Part shown: piece by piece, positions 9,622-16,830 of the stretch
How positions within the stretch are numbered: position 1 is the stretch's first letter
Layout: every line of letters starts with the position of its first letter
Assembly (NCBI RefSeq): GCF_018129065.1
Contig: NZ_JAAEDM010000044.1
Span: 1-40,312 of the forward strand
Length of the DNA: 40,312 nucleotides
Direction of reading: 5' to 3'
DNA from: Neoroseomonas soli
Lineage (GTDB): Bacteria > Pseudomonadota > Alphaproteobacteria > Acetobacterales > Acetobacteraceae
Notes under the pieces: generated by a model
Told to the model about the DNA's origin: nothing
The model's database searches: none
What the model saw: only the letters and a program-made list of their open reading frames with translations
Made by a program: the position numbers and the translations under genes

Positions 9622-10657
9622 GCCGTACAATAAGGCGCAGTTAACATTTGATCTTGTTAAAGAAATTGGCCAGAGCGGACGAAATTCAAAGACGTATATA
9701 TCTCGTGATCATCAGCTTGATGCTGAAATTGTTATTAAGCAAATTGCTAAAAAAGAATTGGCCTCGCCAGAAAATTTCTTCGATGAATCGAAAGCGCTGT
9801 ATGCCAGCGCTCATCCGAACGTCGTTCAAATTCACTATGCTTGCGAGGATGCAGAATCAATATACCTCGCGATGCCTTATTATCGCAGAGGCTCAGTCAA
9901 GGAGATGATCACGGGCAAACACATGACCGTGCGTGAGGTCGTGGCTATTGGGTGTAACGTGTTGACCGGACTACACAACATTCACTCGAAAAAACTCATC
10001 CATTTCGATGTAAAACCCGACAACGTGCTTATCTCAGACCGGGGAGAAGGCCTTCTATCCGATTTTGGTTTAGCGAAGCAGATGAATTTTTCTGGGATCG
10101 CTGGGCAAGATCGCCTTTACACTCCGATGACGCCGCCCGAGGCCACCAGGGGCGACCATTTTGACGTGACTTTCGATATCTACCAAGTCGGACTTACGTT
10201 TTACCGAATGTGCAACGGAAATGATGCTTTCTACGAGCAACTCCAGAAATATCGTCCGCGGACGTCCTTCGATCGCGATGCCTTTCGATTTGATGTTCGC
10301 AACGGCAGATTTCCGGATCGGAAAACTTTCGCGGCGCATGTCCCGTCCAAGCTGCGGAACATTGTAAAGAAGTGCTTAGCCCTGAAGCCGGATGATCGAT
10401 TCCAGTCAGCAATAGATTGTGCCAACGCTTTGGCGCTGGTCGACGGCACGACATTGGACTGGCGCCTCTCGGAAATTAATGGTACCAGGATCTGGAGCAA
10501 GAACGAAAATGGAACATCTTATGAGCTGACGGTGAAGGCGGATGGGGAGGCCACATGCTACAAATCTGTGAACGGCGGGAATCCTCGACGCGTCAGCGAT
10601 GGGTGCGCTTCTGCGATGAGTGAAAAAGAGATCACGAGCTTCCTGGCTTCCTATTGA
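9614..10657 (+). CDS. Eukaryotic-type Ser/Thr protein kinase with extra C-terminal domain
   Basis: 347 aa from the ATG at 9614, with GGGAG six bases upstream; a GTG at 9596 is possible. Kinase landmarks are all present: glycine loop EIGQSGRNSKTY (18-28, loose), Lys42 in IVIKQI, helix-C Glu58, catalytic HFD at 130-132 (Phe for the usual Arg), Asn137, DFG at 150-152, PPE at 174-176 and Asp188 in the FDIY helix. It should therefore be active. HFD rather than HRD suggests no phosphorylation-dependent activation loop. After about residue 280 comes a 65-residue region, probably beta-rich (LDWRLSEINGTRIW, SYELTVKADGEATCYK), of unknown function. There is no membrane segment or PASTA repeat, so it is cytoplasmic. 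Codon use is AT-rich, unlike the flanking host genes. The 8-base overlap with the upstream gene indicates coupling. Confidence 0.88.
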   Translation: MFKPYNKAQLTFDLVKEIGQSGRNSKTYISRDHQLDAEIVIKQIAKKELASPENFFDESKALYASAHPNVVQIHYACEDAESIYLAMPYYRRGSVKEMITGKHMTVREVVAIGCNVLTGLHNIHSKKLIHFDVKPDNVLISDRGEGLLSDFGLAKQMNFSGIAGQDRLYTPMTPPEATRGDHFDVTFDIYQVGLTFYRMCNGNDAFYEQLQKYRPRTSFDRDAFRFDVRNGRFPDRKTFAAHVPSKLRNIVKKCLALKPDDRFQSAIDCANALALVDGTTLDWRLSEINGTRIWSKNENGTSYELTVKADGEATCYKSVNGGNPRRVSDGCASAMSEKEITSFLASY

Positions 10658-10851
10658 TGCAGAGGATTGGAAACAATTCGGGTAAGTACGTGAAGCGTTC
10701 GTCCCTGGTGACGCGTCCAAATGACGGTGAGAAGCTGGCTCAGTTACGCCCCTCCGCCGAGCGAGAGCGGGAATTCATGACCGCTCCGATCGACGACAGT
10801 TTCTACATGAAATTTCGTTCCATTAGTGGCCGGAGCCGCACTAAGAGCTGA
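10657..10851 (+). CDS. Possible small protein coupled to the kinase gene
   Basis: 64 aa. Its ATG overlaps the kinase stop (TGATG), which is the main reason to consider it real. The product is basic and polar (GKYVKRSSLVTRP, EREREF, MKFRSISGRSRTKS) with no signal peptide, membrane segment or motif I recognise. Base composition is intermediate between the kinase and the host DNA. It may be a genuine third gene of the operon or a chance frame; there is no independent evidence of translation. Confidence 0.35.
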   Translation: MQRIGNNSGKYVKRSSLVTRPNDGEKLAQLRPSAEREREFMTAPIDDSFYMKFRSISGRSRTKS

Positions 10852-11312
10852 GTAGTGTCAATTGGTGACCGTTTCGTCTGCCTTCCCAACGGCGTGATTT
10901 GCCCGTGCCAATTTGCACTATGCCCTACAGACTGACGGGTGACGTGCTGTGCGTTCAACCGGTCGTATTCTCGGTGTTCCATGTCTCGCCCTGGACGTCT
11001 GGCATGGTCGCGGAGTCGCCACCTTGGGCGCTTCGATCCCGTCCGCGGGACGAACTGACAGATCGAAGGTGCAGGAAACTAAGTTTCCTGCCGGGGTGCA
11101 GGGGCAGCGCCCCTGCGAAGCGCCCTCCGCGCCCGGCGGCACTCTCGCCGGGCCATGGCACCCTTGCCGAAGCGAGCGCGTCCGCCGGGCGTTCGAACAT
11201 CGGCGGGCCATCCCCCCATCGCCCTACCGGGCTACACTCCCCACATGGGGCGCAGCGATGCTCCGAAGGGTCACGCCTCCCGTGCCGGGGCTGGCTGAGA
11301 AGGGCCTCTGTC
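10852..11312. other. 461-base gene-free region at the right edge of the accessory segment
   Basis: Composition returns from AT-rich to host-like GC across this stretch. I see no credible gene in any frame; the frame running into pcm from about 10899 codes for a low-complexity Arg/Pro/Ser-rich product typical of non-coding GC-rich DNA. The recognisable contents are the three consecutive palindromes at 11071-11153, described separately. No direct repeat matching the left edge of the segment was found by eye. Confidence 0.6.
11071..11153. repeat. Cluster of three perfect palindromes (REP-like)
   Basis: Three hairpins follow one another. GCAGGAAACT-A-AGTTTCCTGC lies at 11071-11091 (10-bp arms). 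GCAGGGGC-AGC-GCCCCTGC lies at 11098-11116 (8-bp arms). GCCCGGCG and CGCCGGGC lie at 11131-11153 (8-bp arms, 7-base loop). Dense serial palindromes in an intergenic region are typical of REP/BIME-type interspersed repeats, and they may also stop transcription leaving the kinase operon. Whether this cluster recurs in the genome cannot be seen from one window. Confidence 0.55.
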
Positions 11313-11990
11313 ATGAAGCCGATGGACGAGCGCCATTTCGCGATCCTTCGCCGCCACATGGTGGAGGTGATCGCGATCCATGTGGATCTGCTGGGCGACG
11401 AACTCCGCACCGACGCCCTCGACCCGCGCGTGATGGAGGCGATGCTGCGGGTGCCGCGGCATCTCTTCGTGCCGCTGCCGCTGGTGCCGCACGCCTATCA
11501 GGATGGGCCGCTGCCGATCGGCTTCGACAAGACGATCTCGCAGCCCTTCATCTGCGCGCTGCTGGCGCATCTGCTCGCCCTGGAGCCGGATCATGAGGTG
11601 CTCGAGATCGGCACCGGGCTCGGGTATCTGGCGGCGATCCTCTCGGAGTTGGCGCGGCAGGTCTGGTCCGTCGAGATCGTCGAGGAGTTCGCGACCGAGG
11701 CCGAACTGCGGCTAGGGCAGCTTGGCTATGCGAACGTCTCGGTCCGCGCCGGCGATGGCGCTCGCGGCTGGGCGGAGCATGCGCCCTTCGACCGCATCGT
11801 CATGTCGGCGGGCGCGGAGAAGGTGCCGCCGGCGCTGCTCGAACAACTCCGGCCGGGCGGGCTTATCGTCCTGCCCATGGGGCCGCCGGATGAGCAGCGG
11901 CTGGTCGTGCTGGAGAAGCGGGAGGCCGGGGCGCCGGGGAAGACCGAGTCGATCCCCGTGCGCTTTGGCCTGCTCGAGACAGTGATCTGA
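11313..11990 (+). CDS. Protein-L-isoaspartate O-methyltransferase family protein
   Basis: 225 aa from the ATG at 11313. Family features are the N-terminal helix ending with RVPRHLFVP, the PLPIGFDKTISQPF substrate-loop motif, SAM-binding motif I EVLEIGTGLGYLAAIL, and the post-II DRIVMSAGAEKVPPALLEQL segment with GGLIVLPMG. Pcm methylates isoaspartyl residues as a repair step. Many alphaproteobacterial members differ in the loop residues that read isoaspartate, so activity on that substrate is not assured. It is GC-rich and host-like, convergent with purQ, and lies between purQ and the accessory operon. Confidence 0.88.
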   Translation: MKPMDERHFAILRRHMVEVIAIHVDLLGDELRTDALDPRVMEAMLRVPRHLFVPLPLVPHAYQDGPLPIGFDKTISQPFICALLAHLLALEPDHEVLEIGTGLGYLAAILSELARQVWSVEIVEEFATEAELRLGQLGYANVSVRAGDGARGWAEHAPFDRIVMSAGAEKVPPALLEQLRPGGLIVLPMGPPDEQRLVVLEKREAGAPGKTESIPVRFGLLETVI

Positions 11991-12015
11991 CGGGCGGGGG
12001 CCGGCGGGCGCCCGT
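11990..12015. terminator. Hairpin between convergent pcm-family gene and purQ
   Basis: ACGGGCG and CGCCCGT form a 7-bp stem around a 12-base GC-rich loop, starting at the last base of the pcm-family stop codon and ending 12 bases before the purQ stop. There is no T-run. A two-way terminator is inferred from its position. Confidence 0.35.
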
Positions 12016-12027
12016 GGCTCCGCCGCT

Positions 12028-12723
12028 TCAGGCGGCGACGAACGCGTCTGCCAGGCTCTCGAACATGGGCAGCCCGTCCGTCCCGCCCATCAGCGGGTCC
12101 ACCAGGTCTTCCGGGTGCGGCATCAGGCCGCAGATCCGCAGGTTTGGCGAAAGGATGCCGGCGATGTTGCGCGCGCTGCCGTTGCGGTTGGCGGCCTCGG
12201 TGACGGTGCCGTTCTCGTCGGTGTAGCGGAAGGCGACGAGGCCTTCGCCTTCCAGGCGGTCGAGCGTCGCGTCGTCGGCGAAATAGTTGCCGTCGCCGTG
12301 GGCCATGGGGGCGCGGAAGATGGCGCCCTTCTGCCAGCGGGAGGTGAATGCCGTGCCGGCGCGCTCGACGCGCATGTGGCAGTCCATCGAGAGGAAGCGG
12401 AGGGAGGCGTTGCGCAGCAGGCCGCCGGGCAGCAGGCCGGCCTCGATCAGGATCTGGAAGCCGTTGCAGACGCCGAGGATGTGGCCACCCTTCGCGGCGA
12501 AATCCTTCACGTCCCGCATGATGGGGGACTGTGCGGCCATGGCGCCGCAGCGCAGGTAGTCGCCATAGGAGAAGCCGCCGGCGAGCACCACCAGGTCGAG
12601 ATCCTTCGGCAATTCTTCCCGGTGGAAGAGCATCAGCGGGTCGCGGCCGGTCACGCGCTTCAGCGCAGTGCGCATGTCGCGTTCGCGGTTGGTGCCCGGG
12701 AAGACGATAACGGCGGATTTCAT
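12028..12723 (-). CDS. purQ: Phosphoribosylformylglycinamidine synthase subunit PurQ (glutaminase)
   Basis: 231 aa, the usual length. Class I glutamine amidotransferase that supplies ammonia to PurL. The nucleophile is Cys86 in GVCNGFQ; His203 and Glu205 of the PHPED motif complete the triad. [13 protein letters not shown] forms the oxyanion region, and the N-terminus has the FPGTNRE motif. It follows the small membrane-protein gene after 41 bases and is the last gene of a purC-purS-x-purQ run. Its partner purL is 3.8 kb away beyond the accessory segment, in the same orientation. Confidence 0.97.
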   Translation of the reverse strand: MKSAVIVFPGTNRERDMRTALKRVTGRDPLMLFHREELPKDLDLVVLAGGFSYGDYLRCGAMAAQSPIMRDVKDFAAKGGHILGVCNGFQILIEAGLLPGGLLRNASLRFLSMDCHMRVERAGTAFTSRWQKGAIFRAPMAHGDGNYFADDATLDRLEGEGLVAFRYTDENGTVTEAANRNGSARNIAGILSPNLRICGLMPHPEDLVDPLMGGTDGLPMFESLADAFVAA

Positions 12724-12764
12724 GGCGTGGTCCCTGCGGCGGGTCGTTGGTCGTCGGACAGCGG

Positions 12765-12992
12765 TCAGCCGATGGCAAGGCGGAGCCAGTGGATCCCGCC
12801 GAGCACGATCATGGTCGCGGCGGCGGCGATCGCCGCGGCGGTGACCCAGCGGTTCGCCGTGCGCTTGCCGCGTTCGACGAGCCCGAGGCGGGGGCCTCGC
12901 TGGGTGGCGGCGAGGCGATCCTCCCGCCAGCGCAGCCCCATCGCGATGAGGACTGTGAGGACCATCATCGCAATGAGGCTGGCCTTCACCAC
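12765..12992 (-). CDS. Small two-helix membrane protein within the purine cluster
   Basis: 75 aa starting with GTG (GTGGTG; either could serve), one base after the purS stop. Two transmembrane helices are evident: residues about 4-19 ([17 protein letters not shown]) and about 50-70 ([20 protein letters not shown]). A basic loop lies between them ([23 protein letters not shown]), presumably on the cytoplasmic side. The architecture resembles the twin-transmembrane DUF2909-type proteins, but I cannot confirm the family. Its tight packing between purS and purQ means it is co-transcribed; a role in purine synthesis is not implied by sequence. Confidence 0.7.
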   Translation of the reverse strand: MVKASLIAMMVLTVLIAMGLRWREDRLAATQRGPRLGLVERGKRTANRWVTAAAIAAAATMIVLGGIHWLRLAIG

Positions 12993-12993
12993 G

Positions 12994-13233
12994 TCAGGCG
13001 ATCTCCACCCGGAAGGATTCGATCACCGTGTTCGCGAGCAGCTTGCGGGCCATGTCCTCGGCCGCGGCCTTGGCCTTGGCGGCGTCGGTCTCGGCCAGGT
13101 CGAGCTCGATGACCTTGCCCGCGCGCACGTCGCTGACGCCGGCGAAGCCGAGGCCCTCGAGCGCGTGGCCGATCGCCTTGCCCTGCGGGTCGAGGACGCC
13201 GGCCTTGGGCATGACGTAAACCCGCGCCTTCAC
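12994..13233 (-). CDS. purS: Phosphoribosylformylglycinamidine synthase subunit PurS
   Basis: 79 aa. Small dimeric subunit that bridges PurL and PurQ and helps channel ammonia. The start is a GTG whose first four bases are shared with the purC stop (GTGA), which excludes the longer open frame upstream. Typical features are [20 protein letters not shown] at the N-terminus, [20 protein letters not shown] in the middle, and the C-terminal helix with [14 protein letters not shown]. Confidence 0.95.
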   Translation of the reverse strand: MKARVYVMPKAGVLDPQGKAIGHALEGLGFAGVSDVRAGKVIELDLAETDAAKAKAAAEDMARKLLANTVIESFRVEIA

Positions 13234-13994
13234 TGCATGCTCTCCGGGCCGGACATGTCGCGCGGGCCAGCCTCGGGCAGGATGCCGAGGCGGCGGGCGA
13301 CTTCCTGGTAGCCTTCCTCGACCTTGCCGAGGTCGCGGCGGAAGCGGTCCTTGTCCATCTTCTCGCCGGTCTTGGCGTCCCACAGGCGGCAATTGTCGGG
13401 GGAGATCTCGTCGGCGAGGACGATGCGCATCTCCTCGTTCTCCCACAGCCGGCCGAATTCCAGCTTGAAGTCGACGAGGGTGATGCCGACGCCTAGGAAG
13501 AGGCCGGTGAGGAAGTCGTTCACCCGCAGCGTCAGCGCGACGATGTCGTCGAGGTCCTGGGTGGCGGCCCAGCCGAAGCAGGTGATGTGCTCCTCGGCGA
13601 CCATCGGGTCACCGAGCTGGTCGTTCTTGTAATAGTACTCGATGATCGAGCGCGGCAGCCGCTGGCCCTCGGGGATGCCGAGGCGCGTGGCGAGCGAGCC
13701 GGCCGCGACATTGCGGACCACCACCTCGAGGGGGATGATCTCGACCTCGCGGATCAGTTGCTCGCGCATGTTGAGGCGGCGGATGAAGTGGGTGGGCACG
13801 CCGATCTCGGTCAACCGCGTCATCAGGTATTCGCTGATGCGGTTGTTCAGCACGCCCTTGCCGGTGATGGTGCCCTTCTTCTTCGCGTTGAAGGCGGTAG
13901 CGTCGTCCTTGAAATACTGGACGAGCGTGCCGGGCTCCGGCCCCTCGAACAGGATCTTGGCCTTGCCCTCGTAGAGTTGTCGGCGTCGCGCCAT
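13230..13994 (-). CDS. purC: Phosphoribosylaminoimidazole-succinocarboxamide synthase
   Basis: 254 aa. SAICAR synthetase joins aspartate to CAIR using ATP. Motifs include [13 protein letters not shown] at the N-terminus, [23 protein letters not shown], the conserved [18 protein letters not shown], and LVDFKLEFG with the [13 protein letters not shown] segment. The ATG at 13994 has GAGGA ten bases upstream; earlier in-frame starts give a non-conserved Arg/Pro leader. It is first in purC-purS-x-purQ. A TATA-like -10 (GCTATA on the minus strand, 14051-14056) lies 57 bases upstream, without a clear -35. Confidence 0.97.
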   Translation of the reverse strand: MARRRQLYEGKAKILFEGPEPGTLVQYFKDDATAFNAKKKGTITGKGVLNNRISEYLMTRLTEIGVPTHFIRRLNMREQLIREVEIIPLEVVVRNVAAGSLATRLGIPEGQRLPRSIIEYYYKNDQLGDPMVAEEHITCFGWAATQDLDDIVALTLRVNDFLTGLFLGVGITLVDFKLEFGRLWENEEMRIVLADEISPDNCRLWDAKTGEKMDKDRFRRDLGKVEEGYQEVARRLGILPEAGPRDMSGPESMQ

Positions 13995-14123
13995 GTCGCA
14001 GGAATCCTCGTGGCCGCCTGGCCGGGGGGGCAAGCGGGTTGCCGCCGCGGTATAGCAACTGCGGTGCCGGGTGACCATGAGGCTCCCGGGACGCAGGGCT
14101 GACGTGGCGGCGGGGCTCGGCCG

Positions 14124-14885
14124 TCAGGGTGCCGCGGCGGCCGGAAGCGGAAGCCTCACGGGGCTGAAGGGAGAAGTGCCAGGCCGGCCGGCGCAGAAGC
14201 GCCAGGTCGCGGCGCCGCTACCCCCAAGGGCAAGGAGGCTCGACGAGACGGTCCCGAATCCGCCGACGGGCGGGACGTTCAGCGTGCTCGCGAGGCCGGT
14301 CTCGGGATCCTGTCCGTCATCCGAGAGCAGGGTGGCCCAGCCGGACCAATCGTCGAGGCCGGGTTCCGGCGGGGGTGCCGCGCGGAAGCGCGGCAGGTGA
14401 CGCCGGGTGCGCGGGCTGTTGAGGTCATTGGGGTCGTGGGCGGTAACCATGGAGACGCCCTCCGGCAGTTCCACGACGTCCGCCTGGCCGGTGCCAAGAC
14501 CGCGCAGGAAGAAGGCGCCGGCCGAATCGGCGATGACCAGGTTGAAGGGGCGCCATTCGCCGGCGGGCAGGGCAGCGATGCGGGCGGCGGCGGCGGCGGC
14601 GCTTGCCGCGGTCGCGGCGAGGAGGGGGAGTTCCCCGCGGGAGCGCTTCCCCGACGCAGGCCCCAGGCTGCCGGGCCGGTTCAGCGCGGCGGCGACGACC
14701 CCCGAGGCGCCGAACGCCATCCAGGTCCCACCCGCAGTGCGGTCGCGCCCGCCTACGACGCCGGGGCGGTCGGGCCACCAGGCGCCGGGCGGGTCCCAGG
14801 CCCGGTCGAGCCGTTCGTCGCGATTCGCAGCCATGACGAGAGGCCAGGCATGGCCGGGTCGCCGGAGGACGATGACGGTGCACAT
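14124..14885 (-). CDS. NRDE (TANGO2-like) family protein
   Basis: 253 aa. The defining N-terminus is present: MCTVIVLRRPGHAWPLVMAANRDE with the NRDE box, followed by WWPDRPGVVGGRDRTAGGTWMAF and an ALNRPGSLGP segment. An N-terminal cysteine directly after Met, as here, recalls Ntn-hydrolase-like proteins, but the family's biochemical role is unsettled; TANGO2 in eukaryotes has been linked to haem and lipid handling. The ATG at 14885 is chosen because the family begins with MC. The gene ends 129 bases before the purC start; that gap holds the purC leader only. Confidence 0.88.
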   Translation of the reverse strand: MCTVIVLRRPGHAWPLVMAANRDERLDRAWDPPGAWWPDRPGVVGGRDRTAGGTWMAFGASGVVAAALNRPGSLGPASGKRSRGELPLLAATAASAAAAAARIAALPAGEWRPFNLVIADSAGAFFLRGLGTGQADVVELPEGVSMVTAHDPNDLNSPRTRRHLPRFRAAPPPEPGLDDWSGWATLLSDDGQDPETGLASTLNVPPVGGFGTVSSSLLALGGSGAATWRFCAGRPGTSPFSPVRLPLPAAAAP

Positions 14886-14940
14886 GCCGGTCAGGCTGCG
14901 GGCGGCCGGCGCCGGGCGCAAGGCGCCCGGCCCGAGCCGC

Positions 14941-15237
14941 TCAGAAGCGGAAGTTCAGCGAGACGCCGGGCGGGCCGTAATAGACCGGCGGCGCGTAGTA
15001 CACCGGCGGCGGCGGCGCATAGTACACGCGCGGCGGCGGAGCGTAGTAGACGGGCGGCGGCGCGTAATACACGCGCGGCGGCGGCGGCGCGTAGTAGTAG
15101 GCGCGCGGCGGCGGCCCCCAGCCGCGGCCGGGATGGCCGCGCCAATGGCGGTCGCCGGCAACGGCCTCGCCGCCCGGCACCGCCATGGCGGTGATCGCAA
15201 CCGCGGCGCCCATGGCAATCATGCGAAGCGTACGCAT
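14941..15237 (-). CDS. Secreted Tyr/Pro-repeat protein
   Basis: 98 aa with a strong ribosome binding site (AAGGAGGG) and a signal peptide (MRTLRMIAMGAAVAITAMAV..., cleavage near AVAG, residue 28). The mature protein has a His/Arg/Gly-rich start (GDRHWRGHPGRGWGPPP). A run of YYAPPP-type repeats follows, with variants RVYYAPPP and PVYYAPPP over about residues 46-88, and the end GVSLNFRF. Tails closing on Phe after alternating hydrophobic residues resemble outer-membrane insertion signals, but here there is no barrel. Such short YAPPP proteins are common in this bacterial group and of unknown function, perhaps wall- or surface-associated. It lies downstream of purB on the same strand. Confidence 0.8.
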   Translation of the reverse strand: MRTLRMIAMGAAVAITAMAVPGGEAVAGDRHWRGHPGRGWGPPPRAYYYAPPPPRVYYAPPPVYYAPPPRVYYAPPPPVYYAPPVYYGPPGVSLNFRF

Positions 15238-15260
15238 GGTTCGAGCCCTCCTTACATTCC

Positions 15261-15273
15261 AGCCATGATGGCT
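15261..15273. repeat. Palindrome upstream of the Tyr/Pro-repeat gene
   Basis: AGCCAT-G-ATGGCT, 6-bp arms around one base, lies 24 bases before the start codon of the secreted repeat protein on the minus strand. That places it in the probable leader or promoter, where it could act as an operator. Chance is not excluded. Confidence 0.25.
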
Positions 15274-15331
15274 CGGGCCTGGGGCAGAATCACGGCAATC
15301 CTTGCCACGCTCTGGCCCCGCGGCCGGATCG

Positions 15332-16669
15332 TCACGCCTCGCCGAAAACCCGGCGGAAGATCGTATCGACATGGGCGAAGTCCCGCCGCGGGTCCATTGC
15401 CGCGTCGAGGGCCTCGCCACTCAGCCTGGCTGCCACCTCGGCATCTTCCAGCAGGTTGGCCCGGAAGGTCCGGCCCTGCGGGGTGCCGAGGGCCTGCCAG
15501 GTCGCCATCGCCGCGCGCTGGACGGCGGCGTAGGCATCCTCCCGGCTCATGCCGGCCTGGGTGAGTGCGAGCAGCACCTTCTGGCTGTGCACCACGCCGC
15601 CCAGGGCGTCGAGGTTGGCCTGCATCCGCGCCGGATAGATGGTCAACTTCTCCATCATCCCGGCCAGCCGCATCAGGGCAAAGTCGAGGGCGATCGTCGC
15701 ATCCGGCGCGATCACGCGCTCCACGCTGGAATGGCTGATGTCGCGCTCGTGCCAGAGGGCGACGTTCTCCAGGGCAGGCGTCGCGTAGCCGCGCACCAGG
15801 CGGGCGAGCCCGGTGAGGTTCTCGCTCAGCACCGGGTTGCGCTTGTGGGGCATCGCGGAGGAGCCCTTCTGGCCGGGATGGAAGAACTCCTCGGCTTCGC
15901 GCACCTCGCTGCGCTGGAGGTGGCGGACCTCGGTCGCCAGCCGCTCGATGCCGCTCGCCACCACGGCCAGCGCGCAGAAGAAGGCGGCGTGCCGGTCGCG
16001 CGGGATCACCTGGGTGGAGACCGGCTCGACCGCGAGGCCGAGCTTTTCCGCCACGAATGCTTCGACCCGCGGATCGACGCTCGCGAAGGTCCCGACCGGG
16101 CCGGAGATGGCGCAGGTCGCGATCTCCCGCCGCGCCGCGACCAGGCGTTCCCGGCCGCGGGCAAATTCCGCGTAATGGCCGGCGAGCGTCAGGCCGAAGG
16201 TGGTGGGCTCGGCATGGATGCCGTGGCTGCGACCGACGGTCGGGGTGTGCCGGTGCTCCAGCGCCCGCGACTTCAGTGCCGCCAGCACCGCGTCCACGTC
16301 GGCGATCAGGAGGTCCGCGGCGCGCGTCATCTGCACCGCAAGGCAGGTGTCCAGCACGTCGGAGGAGGTCATGCCCTGGTGCATGAACCGCGCCTCGGGC
16401 CCGATCCCCTCGGCCATGAAGGTCAGGAAGGCGATGACGTCGTGGCGGGTGACGCGCTCGATCTCGTCGATGCGCGCGACCTCGGCGTCACCGATCGCGG
16501 CCGCGCGGGGCTCACCCTTCTCGCGGATGACGCGGGCGGCCTCGGCCGGGATGGTGCCGAGCCCGGCCATCGCCTCGGCGGCCAGGGCCTCGATCTCGAA
16601 CCAGATCCGGTAGCGCGCGGCGGGCGACCAGATCGCCTCCATCTGCGGGCGGGAATAGCGCGGGACCAT
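15332..16669 (-). CDS. purB: Adenylosuccinate lyase
   Basis: 445 aa, the length of the compact PurB class. It removes fumarate from SAICAR and from adenylosuccinate, so it acts in the step after PurC and in AMP formation. The fumarate-lyase signature SSAMPHKRNP is present, along with GMTSSDVLDT, the TVGRSHGIHAEPTTFG segment holding the catalytic His, and ERDISHSSVERVI. The ATG at 16669 begins the conserved MVPRYSRPQMEAIW; the frame is open further upstream but codes for a low-complexity leader. It is divergent from terC across 161 bases. Confidence 0.97.
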   Translation of the reverse strand: MVPRYSRPQMEAIWSPAARYRIWFEIEALAAEAMAGLGTIPAEAARVIREKGEPRAAAIGDAEVARIDEIERVTRHDVIAFLTFMAEGIGPEARFMHQGMTSSDVLDTCLAVQMTRAADLLIADVDAVLAALKSRALEHRHTPTVGRSHGIHAEPTTFGLTLAGHYAEFARGRERLVAARREIATCAISGPVGTFASVDPRVEAFVAEKLGLAVEPVSTQVIPRDRHAAFFCALAVVASGIERLATEVRHLQRSEVREAEEFFHPGQKGSSAMPHKRNPVLSENLTGLARLVRGYATPALENVALWHERDISHSSVERVIAPDATIALDFALMRLAGMMEKLTIYPARMQANLDALGGVVHSQKVLLALTQAGMSREDAYAAVQRAAMATWQALGTPQGRTFRANLLEDAEVAARLSGEALDAAMDPRRDFAHVDTIFRRVFGEA

Positions 16670-16830
16670 GCGGTAAAGTCTCCGGGTTGGCGGCGCCGCG
16701 GGTTTGGCCCCTGGCGCCGCGTGGCGCAAGCCGTGATGGCCCGGGACCGCGTTCGGGGTTGCCGGAAGATGTCCAGAACGTTATCTCCGCCGCCTCGGAT
16801 CGGCCCCAATCTGCCAAGGACCTTCCAAAG

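Noticed and set aside
10899-11312. An N-terminal extension of the pcm-family protein
   Set aside because: The added residues are Arg/Pro/Ser-rich and pass through the three palindromes; the family begins near the ATG at 11313.
16670-16830. Mn2+ riboswitch (yybP-ykoY) ahead of terC
   Set aside because: The conserved loop sequences of that riboswitch are absent from the 161-base leader.
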